Assembly: GCA_965248135.1 (NCBI GenBank)
Contig: CBDFIN010000011.1
Coordinates: 434,001 to 498,000 of the forward strand
Direction: 5' to 3'
DNA length: 64,000 bases
Origin: SZUA-100 sp965248135
GTDB taxonomy: Bacteria > Pseudomonadota > Alphaproteobacteria > Rhizobiales > Rhizobiaceae
Positions 42,647 through 50,762 of the stretch are shown here, piece after piece (position 1 is the first letter of the stretch; every line of letters starts with the position of its first letter). A program made the translations under genes and the position numbers. A model generated the notes under the pieces. It saw nothing but the letters and a program-made list of their open reading frames with translations. It was not told the DNA's origin and did no database searches.

Positions 42647-43984
42647 ATGGGCAATAGATTGAGCGATCTGTTTGAAAATAATGCGGCAGAAGACACCAGG
42701 AGTGCCACCGGCTATCGGCCTCTGGCTGACCGGCTGCGCCCGGAACGGCTGGACCAGGTGGTGGGCCAAGATCATTTATTGGGAGCCGAGGGCGCCATCA
42801 CCCGGATGATTGACGCCGGCGCGTTGGCCAGCACGATTTTCTGGGGCCCGCCCGGTACCGGCAAGACCACCATCGCGCGACTGCTGGCGCATGATACAGA
42901 CCTTGCCTTCGAACAGATTTCGGCCATTTTTTCCGGTGTGGGTGAGTTGAAAAAGTGTTTTGAAATGGCGCGGTTGAGAAGACAAAAAAACCGGGCAACA
43001 CTATTATTTGTCGACGAAATCCACCGTTTCAACCGAGCGCAACAGGATTCGTTTTTACCGGTGATGGAAGACGGTACTATTATCCTGGTTGGCGCGACAA
43101 CCGAAAATCCCTCATTCGAGCTCAATGCCGCCTTGTTGTCGCGAGCGCGGGTGTTGACCTTCAAACCGCACAAGGCCTCGTCGCTGGAACAACTGTTAAG
43201 CCGGGCTGAGGCGGCTGAGGGCAAGAAACTGCCAATCGATGAGGATGCGCGACAGGTGCTGCTGCGCATGGCCGATGGTGACGGGCGTTCTATATTGTCG
43301 CTGGCAGAAGAAGTATGGCGGGCTGCCCGCAGCGATGAAATATTTGATGCCACCTCCATCCAAAGCGTGTTGCAGCGGCGTGCGCCGGTCTATGATAAAT
43401 CGCAGGACGGGCACTACAATTTGATCTCGGCGCTGCACAAGGCGGTGCGTGGGTCTGATCCCGATGCAGCACTTTATTATCTTGCCCGAATGTTTGACGC
43501 GGGAGAGGCGCCTCTCTATCTCGGACGCCGGCTGGTGCGCATGGCGTCGGAAGATATCGGTCTTGCCGACCCGCAGGCACTCATCATCGCCAATGCTGCC
43601 AAAGACGCCTATGATTATCTTGGTTCGCCGGAAGGTGAATTGGCGCTGGCACAGGCCTGCGTCTATCTTGCAACCGCGCCCAAATCGAATGCCCTTTATA
43701 CCGCCTTCAAGTCGGCCATGCGCGCCGCGCGCGACCACGGCTCACTGCCACCGCCAAAGCATATATTGAACGCGCCGACCAAATTGATGAAGTCGGAAGG
43801 CTATGGTGATGGCTATCTTTATGATCACGATCAGCCTGAATCCTTTTCCGGGCAGAATTATTTCCCTGATGATCTCGGGCGGTTGGATTTCTATCAGCCG
43901 GCGCAACGTGGTTTTGAACGTGAAATTTGTAAGCGACTGGAGTATTGGCAAAAGCTAAGGGCGGAGAAATCAGATCAACAGTGA
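42647..43984 (+). CDS. rarA: Replication-associated recombination protein A (MgsA/WHIP family)
   Basis: 445 aa. AAA+ ATPase acting at stalled replication forks. N-terminal YRPLADRLRPERLDQVVGQDHLLG, Walker A GPPGTGKTTIARLLA, Walker B and sensor region LLFVDEIHRFNRAQQDSFLP, then GATTENPSFELNAALLSRARV. The C-terminal RarA-type domain includes RRLVRMASEDIGLADPQAL and YLATAPKSNA. Follows degP on the same strand. Confidence 0.95.
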   Translation: MGNRLSDLFENNAAEDTRSATGYRPLADRLRPERLDQVVGQDHLLGAEGAITRMIDAGALASTIFWGPPGTGKTTIARLLAHDTDLAFEQISAIFSGVGELKKCFEMARLRRQKNRATLLFVDEIHRFNRAQQDSFLPVMEDGTIILVGATTENPSFELNAALLSRARVLTFKPHKASSLEQLLSRAEAAEGKKLPIDEDARQVLLRMADGDGRSILSLAEEVWRAARSDEIFDATSIQSVLQRRAPVYDKSQDGHYNLISALHKAVRGSDPDAALYYLARMFDAGEAPLYLGRRLVRMASEDIGLADPQALIIANAAKDAYDYLGSPEGELALAQACVYLATAPKSNALYTAFKSAMRAARDHGSLPPPKHILNAPTKLMKSEGYGDGYLYDHDQPESFSGQNYFPDDLGRLDFYQPAQRGFEREICKRLEYWQKLRAEKSDQQ

Positions 43985-44069
43985 CCGTGTCGCGAGCTCA
44001 TCGGCTTGACAAGGGTCAATGCAGTTCCCTTGAGCCTGGCTAAGATGGGGCAACACATTGGAGGGTTTT

Positions 44070-44372
44070 ATGATTATTCTCAAAATACCGTTTCTCCGTA
44101 CGGTGCTGGCGGGTGCCATTTTGACTGCCGCCGTATCAGCAGCGGTCCCTCAATCAAGCAACCCGGCCTGGCTGGAAAATCTGAGCCATCAACTGGCGGC
44201 CGAAAAGCAATGCCAGGTTGACTATTATGTCAATGTTCGGGAAGGCAAACTTGGCGGCTGGAACACCTATGATGCACGCGCCCAGTGCCGTGATGGACGC
44301 CAGTTCGATGCAAGCAAGATTGATCCGGCAGAAAAATTTGCCATCAGGCCATGCCAAATTGTCGTGTGTTGA
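44070..44372 (+). CDS. Small exported protein, unknown
   Basis: 100 aa from ATG 44070, preceded by GGAGGG. Predicted signal peptide (FLRTVLAGAILTAAVSAA) and a soluble domain with three cysteines (QCQVDYYVNVREGKLGGW, AQCRDGRQFDAS, and a terminal CQIVVC), suggesting a disulfide-stabilised periplasmic protein. I do not recognise a family. Convincing as a gene because of the ribosome-binding site, signal peptide and lack of a competing frame. Confidence 0.65.
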   Translation: MIILKIPFLRTVLAGAILTAAVSAAVPQSSNPAWLENLSHQLAAEKQCQVDYYVNVREGKLGGWNTYDARAQCRDGRQFDASKIDPAEKFAIRPCQIVVC

Positions 44373-44422
44373 GGCCGAATAAGTATCTGCGCCATGCGCG
44401 CTGTCAGATCGGCACCGCTAAC

Positions 44423-44478
44423 TTATACCAAGGGAAATTACTATTGACTCATATGACCGGTGCTTCCCTTGGTATTAT
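44423..44478. repeat. Repeat family C, copy 1 (C1)
   Basis: Short imperfect hairpin: TTATACCAAGGGAA on the left, TTCCCTTGGTATTATA on the right, about 30 bases of loop. It abuts repeat family D copy 1 directly. Lies downstream of the small exported protein gene. Confidence 0.7.
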
Positions 44479-44639
44479 ACCCAATGCAACAAAGATCAAC
44501 CTATGCCATCGTCATCCGCCGACTTGATCGACGTACCTTGAGCAGAACAATTGGGGCTTGTGGCTCAAGGTTGGCCGGTCAAGCCGGCCAGTGACGCTCG
44601 GTTTTTTGGTGAAGCGAGATCAGCTGCGTGTGGTATTAA
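44475..44639. repeat. Repeat family D, copy 1
   Basis: About 165 bp, strongly similar along its length to 54750-54914. The ends TTATACC and TGGTATTA form short inverted repeats. Internal landmarks: CATCGTCATCCGCCGACTTG, CCTTGAGCAGAACAATT, GACGCTCGGTTTTTTGGTG. No coding potential. With C1 it fills most of the gap between the small exported protein and the crcB pair; the remaining ~100 bases show nothing clear. Confidence 0.8.
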
Positions 44640-44738
44640 ATCAAGCCCAAGCGGTGATGCAAAGAAGAATCTGGGGTGACGTGAAGCCTGAATTCCTTTA
44701 GATGCGTCTTTTGATCGTGCAATTGGAGAGTTTGGGCT

Positions 44739-44966
44739 GTGATTGGTTTAATCGATCGGATACCGCTGGTACATGTGGCGCTGTTCACCGTTTTTTTGGG
44801 GCTCGCACCGTTGTTTCCTGAACCGCACCTGGTTGAGAAGATCAAAATGCTGATGTCCGGCAACCTCAGCCGGCCAATCGACATTTTCGATGTGTTCTGG
44901 CACAGCTGGCCAATGGTATTGTTGTTGATCAAGCTCCACTGGATGAATTTAACCAAGGGAAGGTAA
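44739..44966 (+). CDS. Small two-span membrane protein, crcB-linked
   Basis: 75 aa from GTG 44739 with GGAGAG upstream. Two hydrophobic stretches (IPLVHVALFTVFLGLAPLF; WHSWPMVLLLIKLHW) around the conserved-looking PEPHLVEKIKMLMSGNLSRPIDIFDVF. Database entries for such proteins are often called 'RND transporter' from memory, though it is far too small for that. It ends two bases before the crcB start, so the two are translationally coupled. Function unknown; a fluoride-related role is only a guess from position. Confidence 0.7.
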   Translation: MIGLIDRIPLVHVALFTVFLGLAPLFPEPHLVEKIKMLMSGNLSRPIDIFDVFWHSWPMVLLLIKLHWMNLTKGR

Positions 44967-44968
44967 TA

Positions 44969-45346
44969 TTGACCCATTTTCTAATAATCTTCCTTGGCGG
45001 CGGCCTTGGTGCAGGAATGCGCCATTTAACCGGACTTGCCGCTTTGCGCCTGCTGGGACCTGCGTTCCCCTGGGGTACACTGATCGTCAATATTTTGGGT
45101 TCGCTGCTGATGGGATTGTTTATCGGCTTGATGGCACGCAAGCTACAGGCGACCAACGAAATCAGGCTGTTGGTCGCCACCGGTTTTCTCGGCGGGTTCA
45201 CCACTTTTTCGGCCTTTTCGCTTGATGTCGCGGTCATGTGGCAACGCGGCGATGTCGCTACTGTTTTTGCCTATGTGGTGGCCAGCGTGGTATTTTCAAT
45301 TCTTGCTGTCTTCGCCGGCCTGTGGCTGATGCGCGTGGTGGTGTAG
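44969..45346 (+). CDS. crcB: Fluoride channel CrcB/Fluc
   Basis: 125 aa from TTG 44969, preceded by AAGGGAAGG. Four membrane helices, with the family motifs GGGLGAGMRHL near the N-terminus and GFLGGFTTFSAFSLD in the third helix, which line the F- pore. Exports cytoplasmic fluoride. It is preceded by a tiny membrane-protein gene and followed by rluC, whose ATG comes one base after the stop. Its start region resembles half of repeat C. Confidence 0.94.
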   Translation: MTHFLIIFLGGGLGAGMRHLTGLAALRLLGPAFPWGTLIVNILGSLLMGLFIGLMARKLQATNEIRLLVATGFLGGFTTFSAFSLDVAVMWQRGDVATVFAYVVASVVFSILAVFAGLWLMRVVV

Positions 45347-45347
45347 T

Positions 45348-46334
45348 ATGAGTGGTGTTAGCCAAAAAGTGGTTGCGGATGACGAAGCCACCATGCGGCT
45401 CGACCGCTGGTTCAAGCAGCATTATCCGGGCCTTGCTTTCGGCCGGCTGCAAAAGCTTTTGCGTTCCGGGCAGATCAGGGTCGACGGTGGCCGGGTAAAG
45501 GCCAATCACCGGTTGGTTTCTGGCCAAACCGTACGCATCCCTCCTAATCTTGATGCGGGCAGGGCGGCCAAACCGCTGACCACCAACACGATCCGCGACC
45601 GGCACGATTATGATGTGTTGAACGATATGATCCTTTATCAGGACAAGAAGGTAATCGCGTTCAACAAACCGGCCGGACTGGCGGTGCAGGGTGGTTCGGG
45701 TGTCAATCGAAGCGTTGATTCGATGCTTGAAAGTTTTCGCGATCCAAAGGGCCAGAAACCACGGCTGGTGCACCGGTTGGACCGTGACACATCCGGTGTG
45801 TTGATTGTGGCGCGCACGCGAGGTGCAGCCGCAGCGCTGACGGCAAGTTTTCGCCATCGGGATACAGAAAAAACCTACTGGGCGCTGGTTTTTGGCGTGC
45901 CGAGAAAAAGCGATAGCCGAATTTCCACCCATCTGATCAAGGAACAAACGCCACAGGGCGACCGTATGCGGGTTGCCAATCATGGCGAAAGGGGCGCCGA
46001 CCATGCGGTTACGCATTTACGCATCATCGACGCCAGCCCGCGAAGTGTTTCATGGGTGGAGTTCAAGCCGGTAACCGGACGCACGCATCAACTGCGTGTT
46101 CATGCCCAGTCGATCGGCCACCCGATTATTGGCGATGCCAAATATTTTGATATTTTGAACTGGGAACCGCCCGGCGGTGTGCAAAAGAAGCTGCATCTGC
46201 ACGCCCGCAACATCAAGATCCCCCATCCAGATGGCGGCACGATTGACGTAAGCGCCGAACTCCCCCAGCATATGCAACAGAGCTGGAACTTGCTCAGTTT
46301 TTCCATCGAGGAAGCCAACGTCGCGGAAGATTGA
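45348..46334 (+). CDS. rluC: RluC/RluD-family 23S rRNA pseudouridine synthase
   Basis: 328 aa. N-terminal S4 RNA-binding domain (MRLDRWFKQHYPGLAFGRLQ; LLRSGQIRVDGGRVK) then the catalytic domain with the active Asp in LVHRLDRDTSGVLIVA, and LKPVTGRTHQLRVH-type segment (FKPVTGRTHQLRVHA). Makes pseudouridines in 23S rRNA; precise sites (RluC versus RluD type) not certain from sequence alone. It starts just one base after crcB and converges on the ABC transporter. Confidence 0.93.
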   Translation: MSGVSQKVVADDEATMRLDRWFKQHYPGLAFGRLQKLLRSGQIRVDGGRVKANHRLVSGQTVRIPPNLDAGRAAKPLTTNTIRDRHDYDVLNDMILYQDKKVIAFNKPAGLAVQGGSGVNRSVDSMLESFRDPKGQKPRLVHRLDRDTSGVLIVARTRGAAAALTASFRHRDTEKTYWALVFGVPRKSDSRISTHLIKEQTPQGDRMRVANHGERGADHAVTHLRIIDASPRSVSWVEFKPVTGRTHQLRVHAQSIGHPIIGDAKYFDILNWEPPGGVQKKLHLHARNIKIPHPDGGTIDVSAELPQHMQQSWNLLSFSIEEANVAED

Positions 46335-46400
46335 TTGCCTCAACCCGGTCCATGTTTTTTCCAACCCCATCCGGTCATTGTGAACAGGTAATTTTCCCCA

Positions 46401-47156
46401 TCACAAAATCTGACTGAGGAACTCTTTGGTGCGCGGGTCTTTAGCCTCATCAAAGAAAGTCGCAGGCGCACCATGCTCAACAATAATACCTCTATCAGTG
46501 AAATATATGTGGTCAGCCACCTCACGGGCAAAGCCCATTTCGTGTGTCACCAAAATGCAGGTCATGCCGTCAGCTGCAAGTTCCTTGATTGTGATCAGAA
46601 CCTCGTTCACCGTTTCAGGGTCAAGGGCGGCTGTCACTTCGTCAAATAACATGACATCCGGGTTCATGGCGAGCGAGCGGGCAATGGCAACACGTTGTTG
46701 CTGACCACCGGACAATTCTCCTGGATAACTATCTTCCTTACCTTCCAATCGTACTTTTGCAATCAGATTGCGGGCACGCTTTTCAACCTCATCCCTGTTT
46801 TCTTTCAGCACAAGGATTGGCGCCATCATGATATTTTCAAGTGCTGTTTTGTGGGGAAAAAGATTATATTGCTGAAATACCATGCCAACTTTTTGGCGTA
46901 GCGCCAGTTTGTCGAGGTCAGGATCATGCACCTCTTGTCCCTCAACGGTGATTGAACCCGCCTGAATATCGTTAAGTGCGTTGATGCAGCGAATTAGAGT
47001 TGATTTCCCGGATCCCGAAGGACCGATGATGCAGATCACCTCGCCCCTCATGATGTCCAATGAAATGCCTTTGAGTACTTCCAGAGCGCCGAATGATTTA
47101 TGCACGTCTGTAATGGAGACGATAGGTTGGTCTTTGGTCCAGTTTGTTTGTGCCAT
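46401..47156 (-). CDS. Polar amino acid ABC transporter, ATP-binding protein
   Basis: 251 aa from ATG 47156. Walker A GPSGSGKSTLIRCIN, Q-loop VFQQYNLFPH, signature LSGGQQQRVAIARSLAM, Walker B VMLFDEVTAALDPE, and H-loop VTHEMGFA, all of the GlnQ/HisP type used in polar amino acid uptake. Last gene in the minus-strand run: regulator, binding protein, two permeases, ATPase. Confidence 0.94.
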   Translation of the reverse strand: MAQTNWTKDQPIVSITDVHKSFGALEVLKGISLDIMRGEVICIIGPSGSGKSTLIRCINALNDIQAGSITVEGQEVHDPDLDKLALRQKVGMVFQQYNLFPHKTALENIMMAPILVLKENRDEVEKRARNLIAKVRLEGKEDSYPGELSGGQQQRVAIARSLAMNPDVMLFDEVTAALDPETVNEVLITIKELAADGMTCILVTHEMGFAREVADHIYFTDRGIIVEHGAPATFFDEAKDPRTKEFLSQIL

Positions 47157-47167
47157 AACGGTCTCTC

Positions 47168-48073
47168 TCACAGTTTAACCTGGAATTTGCGTTCCAGCCG
47201 GATGGTGAACCGGGCAATCGGATAGCAATAGGCAAAGAAAATCAAAAGGGCGAAACCGTAGAACGGTACAAGCAATTCCGGCAGATTGTTTTCCGCTTCA
47301 ATCGCCTGACGGCTAAGCGTGATCAATTCCTCAACCCCAAGCAAGGAACAAAGCGGCGTGGCCATGGTCAAGATCGCATACCAATTCATCCATGGCGGAA
47401 TCATACGCTTGAAACATTGCGGCAGAATGATTTTCCAAAGGGTTTGATGGCGTGTGTAAGCCAACGAATCTGCAGCCTCCCACTGGCCGCTTGGAACAGA
47501 ATTGATGGCACCGCGCACAACTTCAGCAATATTAGCCATGATGGGCAGCGAAAGGCCAAATACGGCTTTTACCCAGTCCGGTATGGGAATTGTCACCGCT
47601 CCAATGGTCACTTCAAACGGAAGTGCCAATAGGACGATAAACAACAGCACCAGCCATGGCGAATTTCGAAATAGCTGGGTGATAATCTTGGCTGGGTATC
47701 GGATTGCCGGGTTTGGGGAAATCTGAGCAAGGCCCAGTATCACGCCAGACACGGTTCCAATGGCCATGGTGAATATCGAAATTATCACATTATAAAGAAA
47801 ACCGCTGCCAACGATAAAGGGCATCCATTTGAACAATGCACCGACCGCATCAGAATAGGTGTACTTTCCAGCGGCGAAAGTCACACCTGGCCACAAAACC
47901 ACGATGGCTGCGAGCAGTGCGAAACTCCACAAAGGCAACGATGCCAGCCATCGCGAAAATCCAACAGGATCATCGACACGGGTTCTGATCGGATCCAACG
48001 GAAAAAGTACGGGCAAGTCGGTTGTCGGGCGAGCATTGATACCCGGAATTTTCGATTTATTTGCCTGTCTCAT
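47168..48073 (-). CDS. Polar amino acid ABC transporter, permease 2
   Basis: 301 aa from ATG 48073, which overlaps the previous permease stop by four bases; a longer frame to 48109 is inside that gene. Several membrane helices and the inner-membrane coupling (EAA) segment QWEAADSLAYTRHQTLWKIILPQ. The N-terminus is longer than usual and hydrophilic before the first helix. HisM/GlnP-type family. Works with the second permease as heterodimer. Confidence 0.92.
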   Translation of the reverse strand: MRQANKSKIPGINARPTTDLPVLFPLDPIRTRVDDPVGFSRWLASLPLWSFALLAAIVVLWPGVTFAAGKYTYSDAVGALFKWMPFIVGSGFLYNVIISIFTMAIGTVSGVILGLAQISPNPAIRYPAKIITQLFRNSPWLVLLFIVLLALPFEVTIGAVTIPIPDWVKAVFGLSLPIMANIAEVVRGAINSVPSGQWEAADSLAYTRHQTLWKIILPQCFKRMIPPWMNWYAILTMATPLCSLLGVEELITLSRQAIEAENNLPELLVPFYGFALLIFFAYCYPIARFTIRLERKFQVKL

Positions 48074-48828
48074 GCGCCGTATCCTGGAATGCGCATCGAT
48101 TTTTCCCACCGGTGCATACCGTAAACAAGAATGCCGACCAGAAATACAAAACTAAGGAACAAAAACAGCATGGTTGGGTAAAGTGCGCTTGGATAATCAT
48201 TCCAGATGCCGACACTTTCATAAAGAAGCTCGGGCACAGCGATACCTATTGCCTGGGTTGTTGTTTTGACCAGATTAACAAGATTGTTGTTGAGCGATGG
48301 CAGCGATACACGAAAAGCCAGTGGCAGAACAATTTCCTTGTAGATTTGAAATCTGCTGAAACCAAGTGCACTCGCGGCTTCCTGTGTCGATTCCGGCACG
48401 GCCTCGATACCAGCCCTGAAAATTTCCACATTAAATGCGCCGGCAAAAAACGACATTGAGATGATAGCCCAGCCGACATTGGAGATTATCGGTGTTTCGG
48501 TCCAGCCATCGGCGCCTAAAATGGTCGGGGTAAACTGGCCCAGGGCAAAATAGAAGAAAAGCAATTGCACGAAAGGCGGCGTGTTGCGAAAAAACTGAAT
48601 GTATCCCTGTACTGAACGACGCACCCAAAGATTTGAGGCTCCCTGCAGCCAGGCTCCGACAACACCGATGATAACGGAAAAAATAACGCAGACTACCGAC
48701 AACAGTACCGTGTATTTAAAACCGCTTGCGATGCGTCTCCATTCGTACGGATCGTGGAAAAAGACAAAATTCCAACGTGGATAATCTTCCGCAATCTGGC
48801 GGAAAAAATCTGTAAAAATCTCCAGCAT
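48070..48828 (-). CDS. Polar amino acid ABC transporter, permease 1
   Basis: 252 aa. HisQ/GlnP-type membrane protein: helices such as TVLLSVVCVIFSVIIGVVGAW, the family segment IQFFRNTPPFVQLLFFYFAL, and the coupling helix VPESTQEAASALGFSRFQIYKEIVLP. Begins 73 bases after the binding-protein stop and overlaps the next permease by four bases. Confidence 0.93.
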   Translation of the reverse strand: MLEIFTDFFRQIAEDYPRWNFVFFHDPYEWRRIASGFKYTVLLSVVCVIFSVIIGVVGAWLQGASNLWVRRSVQGYIQFFRNTPPFVQLLFFYFALGQFTPTILGADGWTETPIISNVGWAIISMSFFAGAFNVEIFRAGIEAVPESTQEAASALGFSRFQIYKEIVLPLAFRVSLPSLNNNLVNLVKTTTQAIGIAVPELLYESVGIWNDYPSALYPTMLFLFLSFVFLVGILVYGMHRWEKSMRIPGYGA

Positions 48829-48901
48829 TCAGCCTCCCAAACCAGTTGTCACCGGTAAACGGCTGCCCATGGATACGGACACCCGTTTTCGTGATGACAA
48901 A

Positions 48902-49747
48902 TTATTTGGCAGCCAGCCAGTCAGAGTATTTAGCGCTCTGGTCAACAAGGTATTGGGTCGGCTTGATACCCCATTTCTTTTCAAGTGCGATCAATTCACC
49001 CGACTGGTGCATGTTGAAGATCAAACCCGACATGAAGTTGCCAAACGCACAGTCCTTTTCTGCCAGCGGTACGGCAATACCCCATGGGTTATCGTCTTCA
49101 GAAGCCAATGGCATTTCAAACTCATCAAAGTTTCCCGATGAAAGGTCCGAGCCGATCGATGAATCATCATACACCCATGCGACACATTTTTTACCAAGCA
49201 GCGCCTGTTTGGCTTCTGCATTGCCGGTAAATGCAATGATATTCACACCATATCTCTTGGTTACGACCTGATTGTAAAATGCGCCCTGTTTACCGCAAAC
49301 GGGTTTACCGCGCAGCTGTTCCCAATCGGTAAATTTCAAGGCCTTTGGCGCCATGATGTTGGTGCCTGATGTGTAGTGGTTGGGCTGAACGATGCCAACA
49401 ATTTTACGTCGATCGGCACGATCAGACATGGTGGCGATCATCAAACTGATTTTGCCTTGCTCGAGAAACTGCATACGGTTTGATGACTGCACGGCAACAA
49501 CCTCAAGCTCCACGCCCATGGCATCAGCAGCTGCCTGCGCGACATCAATCTCCATGCCGACAATTTTGCCGGAACTATCACGAAAGCCCCATGGCTTATA
49601 GTCGGCTTTCACACCAACAACCATCTTGCCGCTCGACATGACTTTTTTCCAAACATCGTTGGTGCACTGGGCTGCAAAAGCGCTGGTTGTTGCAAATCCT
49701 GCAACAACACTCATTGTGATGCCGGTCTTGATAATGTTTTTGAGCAT
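48902..49747 (-). CDS. Polar amino acid ABC transporter, periplasmic binding protein
   Basis: 281 aa from ATG 49747 with GGAGG upstream at good spacing; a longer frame upstream crosses the regulator gene and is not used. Signal peptide (TGITMSVVAGFATTSAFA), then an SBP_bac_3-type domain starting MVVGVKADYKPWGFRDSSGKIVGMEIDVA, and the conserved IMIATMSDRADRRKIV-like segment. Ligand not identifiable; the neighbouring dehydrogenase suggests a methylated glycine or related amino acid. Confidence 0.92.
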   Translation of the reverse strand: MLKNIIKTGITMSVVAGFATTSAFAAQCTNDVWKKVMSSGKMVVGVKADYKPWGFRDSSGKIVGMEIDVAQAAADAMGVELEVVAVQSSNRMQFLEQGKISLMIATMSDRADRRKIVGIVQPNHYTSGTNIMAPKALKFTDWEQLRGKPVCGKQGAFYNQVVTKRYGVNIIAFTGNAEAKQALLGKKCVAWVYDDSSIGSDLSSGNFDEFEMPLASEDDNPWGIAVPLAEKDCAFGNFMSGLIFNMHQSGELIALEKKWGIKPTQYLVDQSAKYSDWLAAK

Positions 49748-49781
49748 TGTATCCTCCCTGGATTTTACTTTGTTACGTTTT

Positions 49782-50663
49782 CTATTGTTGCCAATAGTCA
49801 CCAATGGCGTGGCTGGTCCTTTCCACGGCATTAATTCTCTTTTGCCCCTCTTTCCCCAGGCGTCGCACAACCATTCCGGCGAGAATCTCCAAAAGAGTGA
49901 GAATTGCAACATAGGAAGGGAAGAATTGTGGGCTTTTTGTCGGTGTCAGGAAACCAAATTTTGCATGCTTCAATATCGGTGAAAGCAAATCATCTGTGAT
50001 TATGGTTGCACTGGCACCGGCCGTGACAGCGAATTGAACGGTTTTGACAGTATCGTTCGCATATGGGGAGACAGCAATTGCCAATACAGCATCATTTTTG
50101 CCAATACCTGCAAGCATTGCCGGTGCAGAAGAGGCTCCTTGCCCAACAACTTGCCAATTTGTGGTTGCCATGTGTGCCATATAGGCCAGGTACTCAATCA
50201 TTGTCCGGCTGCTCATTGATCCAATGAGAAAAACTCTATCGGCCTGGGCAAGGTGATCAGCCGCATCAGCCAGCAGATCTGTATCCAGATCAGTTAAAAG
50301 CTCTTGAATTCCAGAAACCGCTGTCAGGGCGTGTTTTGTGGCGAATGATCCGCGTCCTTTTCTCAAACCGTTGTCATTTGAATCATTTAGCAATGCTGCG
50401 CGATCTGCCAAACTAAGCTGTGTCTGCCGCATCTCATTGCGACAACTATCGCGAAGCTCCTCATATTGATCAAAGCCAATTGCCCGGGCAAGTCTTGAAT
50501 AGGTTGGCGGTGATAAACCGCTTTTGTGGGCAACTTGCCTCAACGAGCGCATAGCGACATCTTCTGGATGATCCGACACATAACGCGCCGCCCGCTGCAG
50601 CTGTGGACTGAGCTCTGAAAAATGTCGAGCCAGATGTTCTTTCAGAGCGAATGCCTGCATCAA
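49782..50663 (-). CDS. RpiR/MurR-family transcriptional regulator
   Basis: 293 aa. N-terminal helix-turn-helix (LSPQLQRAARYVSDHPEDVAMRSLRQVAHKSGLSPPTYSRL) and a C-terminal SIS sugar-phosphate isomerase-like domain (RVFLIGSMSSRTMIEYLAYMA; AIAVSPYANDTVKTVQFAV). RpiR proteins usually sense phosphosugars but are also found with amino acid and osmolyte operons. First gene of the ABC operon, 34 bases before the binding protein gene, and divergent from the dehydrogenase gene across 99 bases. Confidence 0.9.
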   Translation of the reverse strand: MMQAFALKEHLARHFSELSPQLQRAARYVSDHPEDVAMRSLRQVAHKSGLSPPTYSRLARAIGFDQYEELRDSCRNEMRQTQLSLADRAALLNDSNDNGLRKGRGSFATKHALTAVSGIQELLTDLDTDLLADAADHLAQADRVFLIGSMSSRTMIEYLAYMAHMATTNWQVVGQGASSAPAMLAGIGKNDAVLAIAVSPYANDTVKTVQFAVTAGASATIITDDLLSPILKHAKFGFLTPTKSPQFFPSYVAILTLLEILAGMVVRRLGKEGQKRINAVERTSHAIGDYWQQ

Positions 50664-50677
50664 ATCGATATGCCGAT

Positions 50678-50734
50678 ATTACGTTTGTAATTTTATTGCA
50701 AATCCAGTGAAACATATGTAACGGTATTTTGCAA
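50678..50734. promoter_or_regulatory. Putative operator region between the RpiR regulator and the dehydrogenase
   Basis: A perfect inverted repeat ATTAC-N4-GTAAT at 50678-50691, overlapping the first of two related direct repeats: TGTAATTTTATTGCAA (50686-50701) and TGTAACGGTATTTTGCAA (50717-50734). They are ~31 bp apart (start to start) in the 99 bp divergent gap, suiting a regulator that controls both directions. No direct evidence of binding. Confidence 0.45.
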
Positions 50735-50762
50735 TGGATAATTAGCAAGTGAGTGTCTGATC

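Noticed and set aside
43981..44069. Sigma-70 promoter before the small exported protein (TTGACA at 44006, TAAGAT at 44041)
   Set aside because: Spacing of about 29 bases is far too long.
44640..44738. Possible fluoride riboswitch before the crcB pair
   Set aside because: A GGTGATG stretch is present, but the pseudoknot and the conserved downstream bases of the crcB motif could not be matched.
45258..46016. 252-codon frame antisense to crcB and rluC
   Set aside because: Overlaps two well-supported genes on the other strand; no family features.
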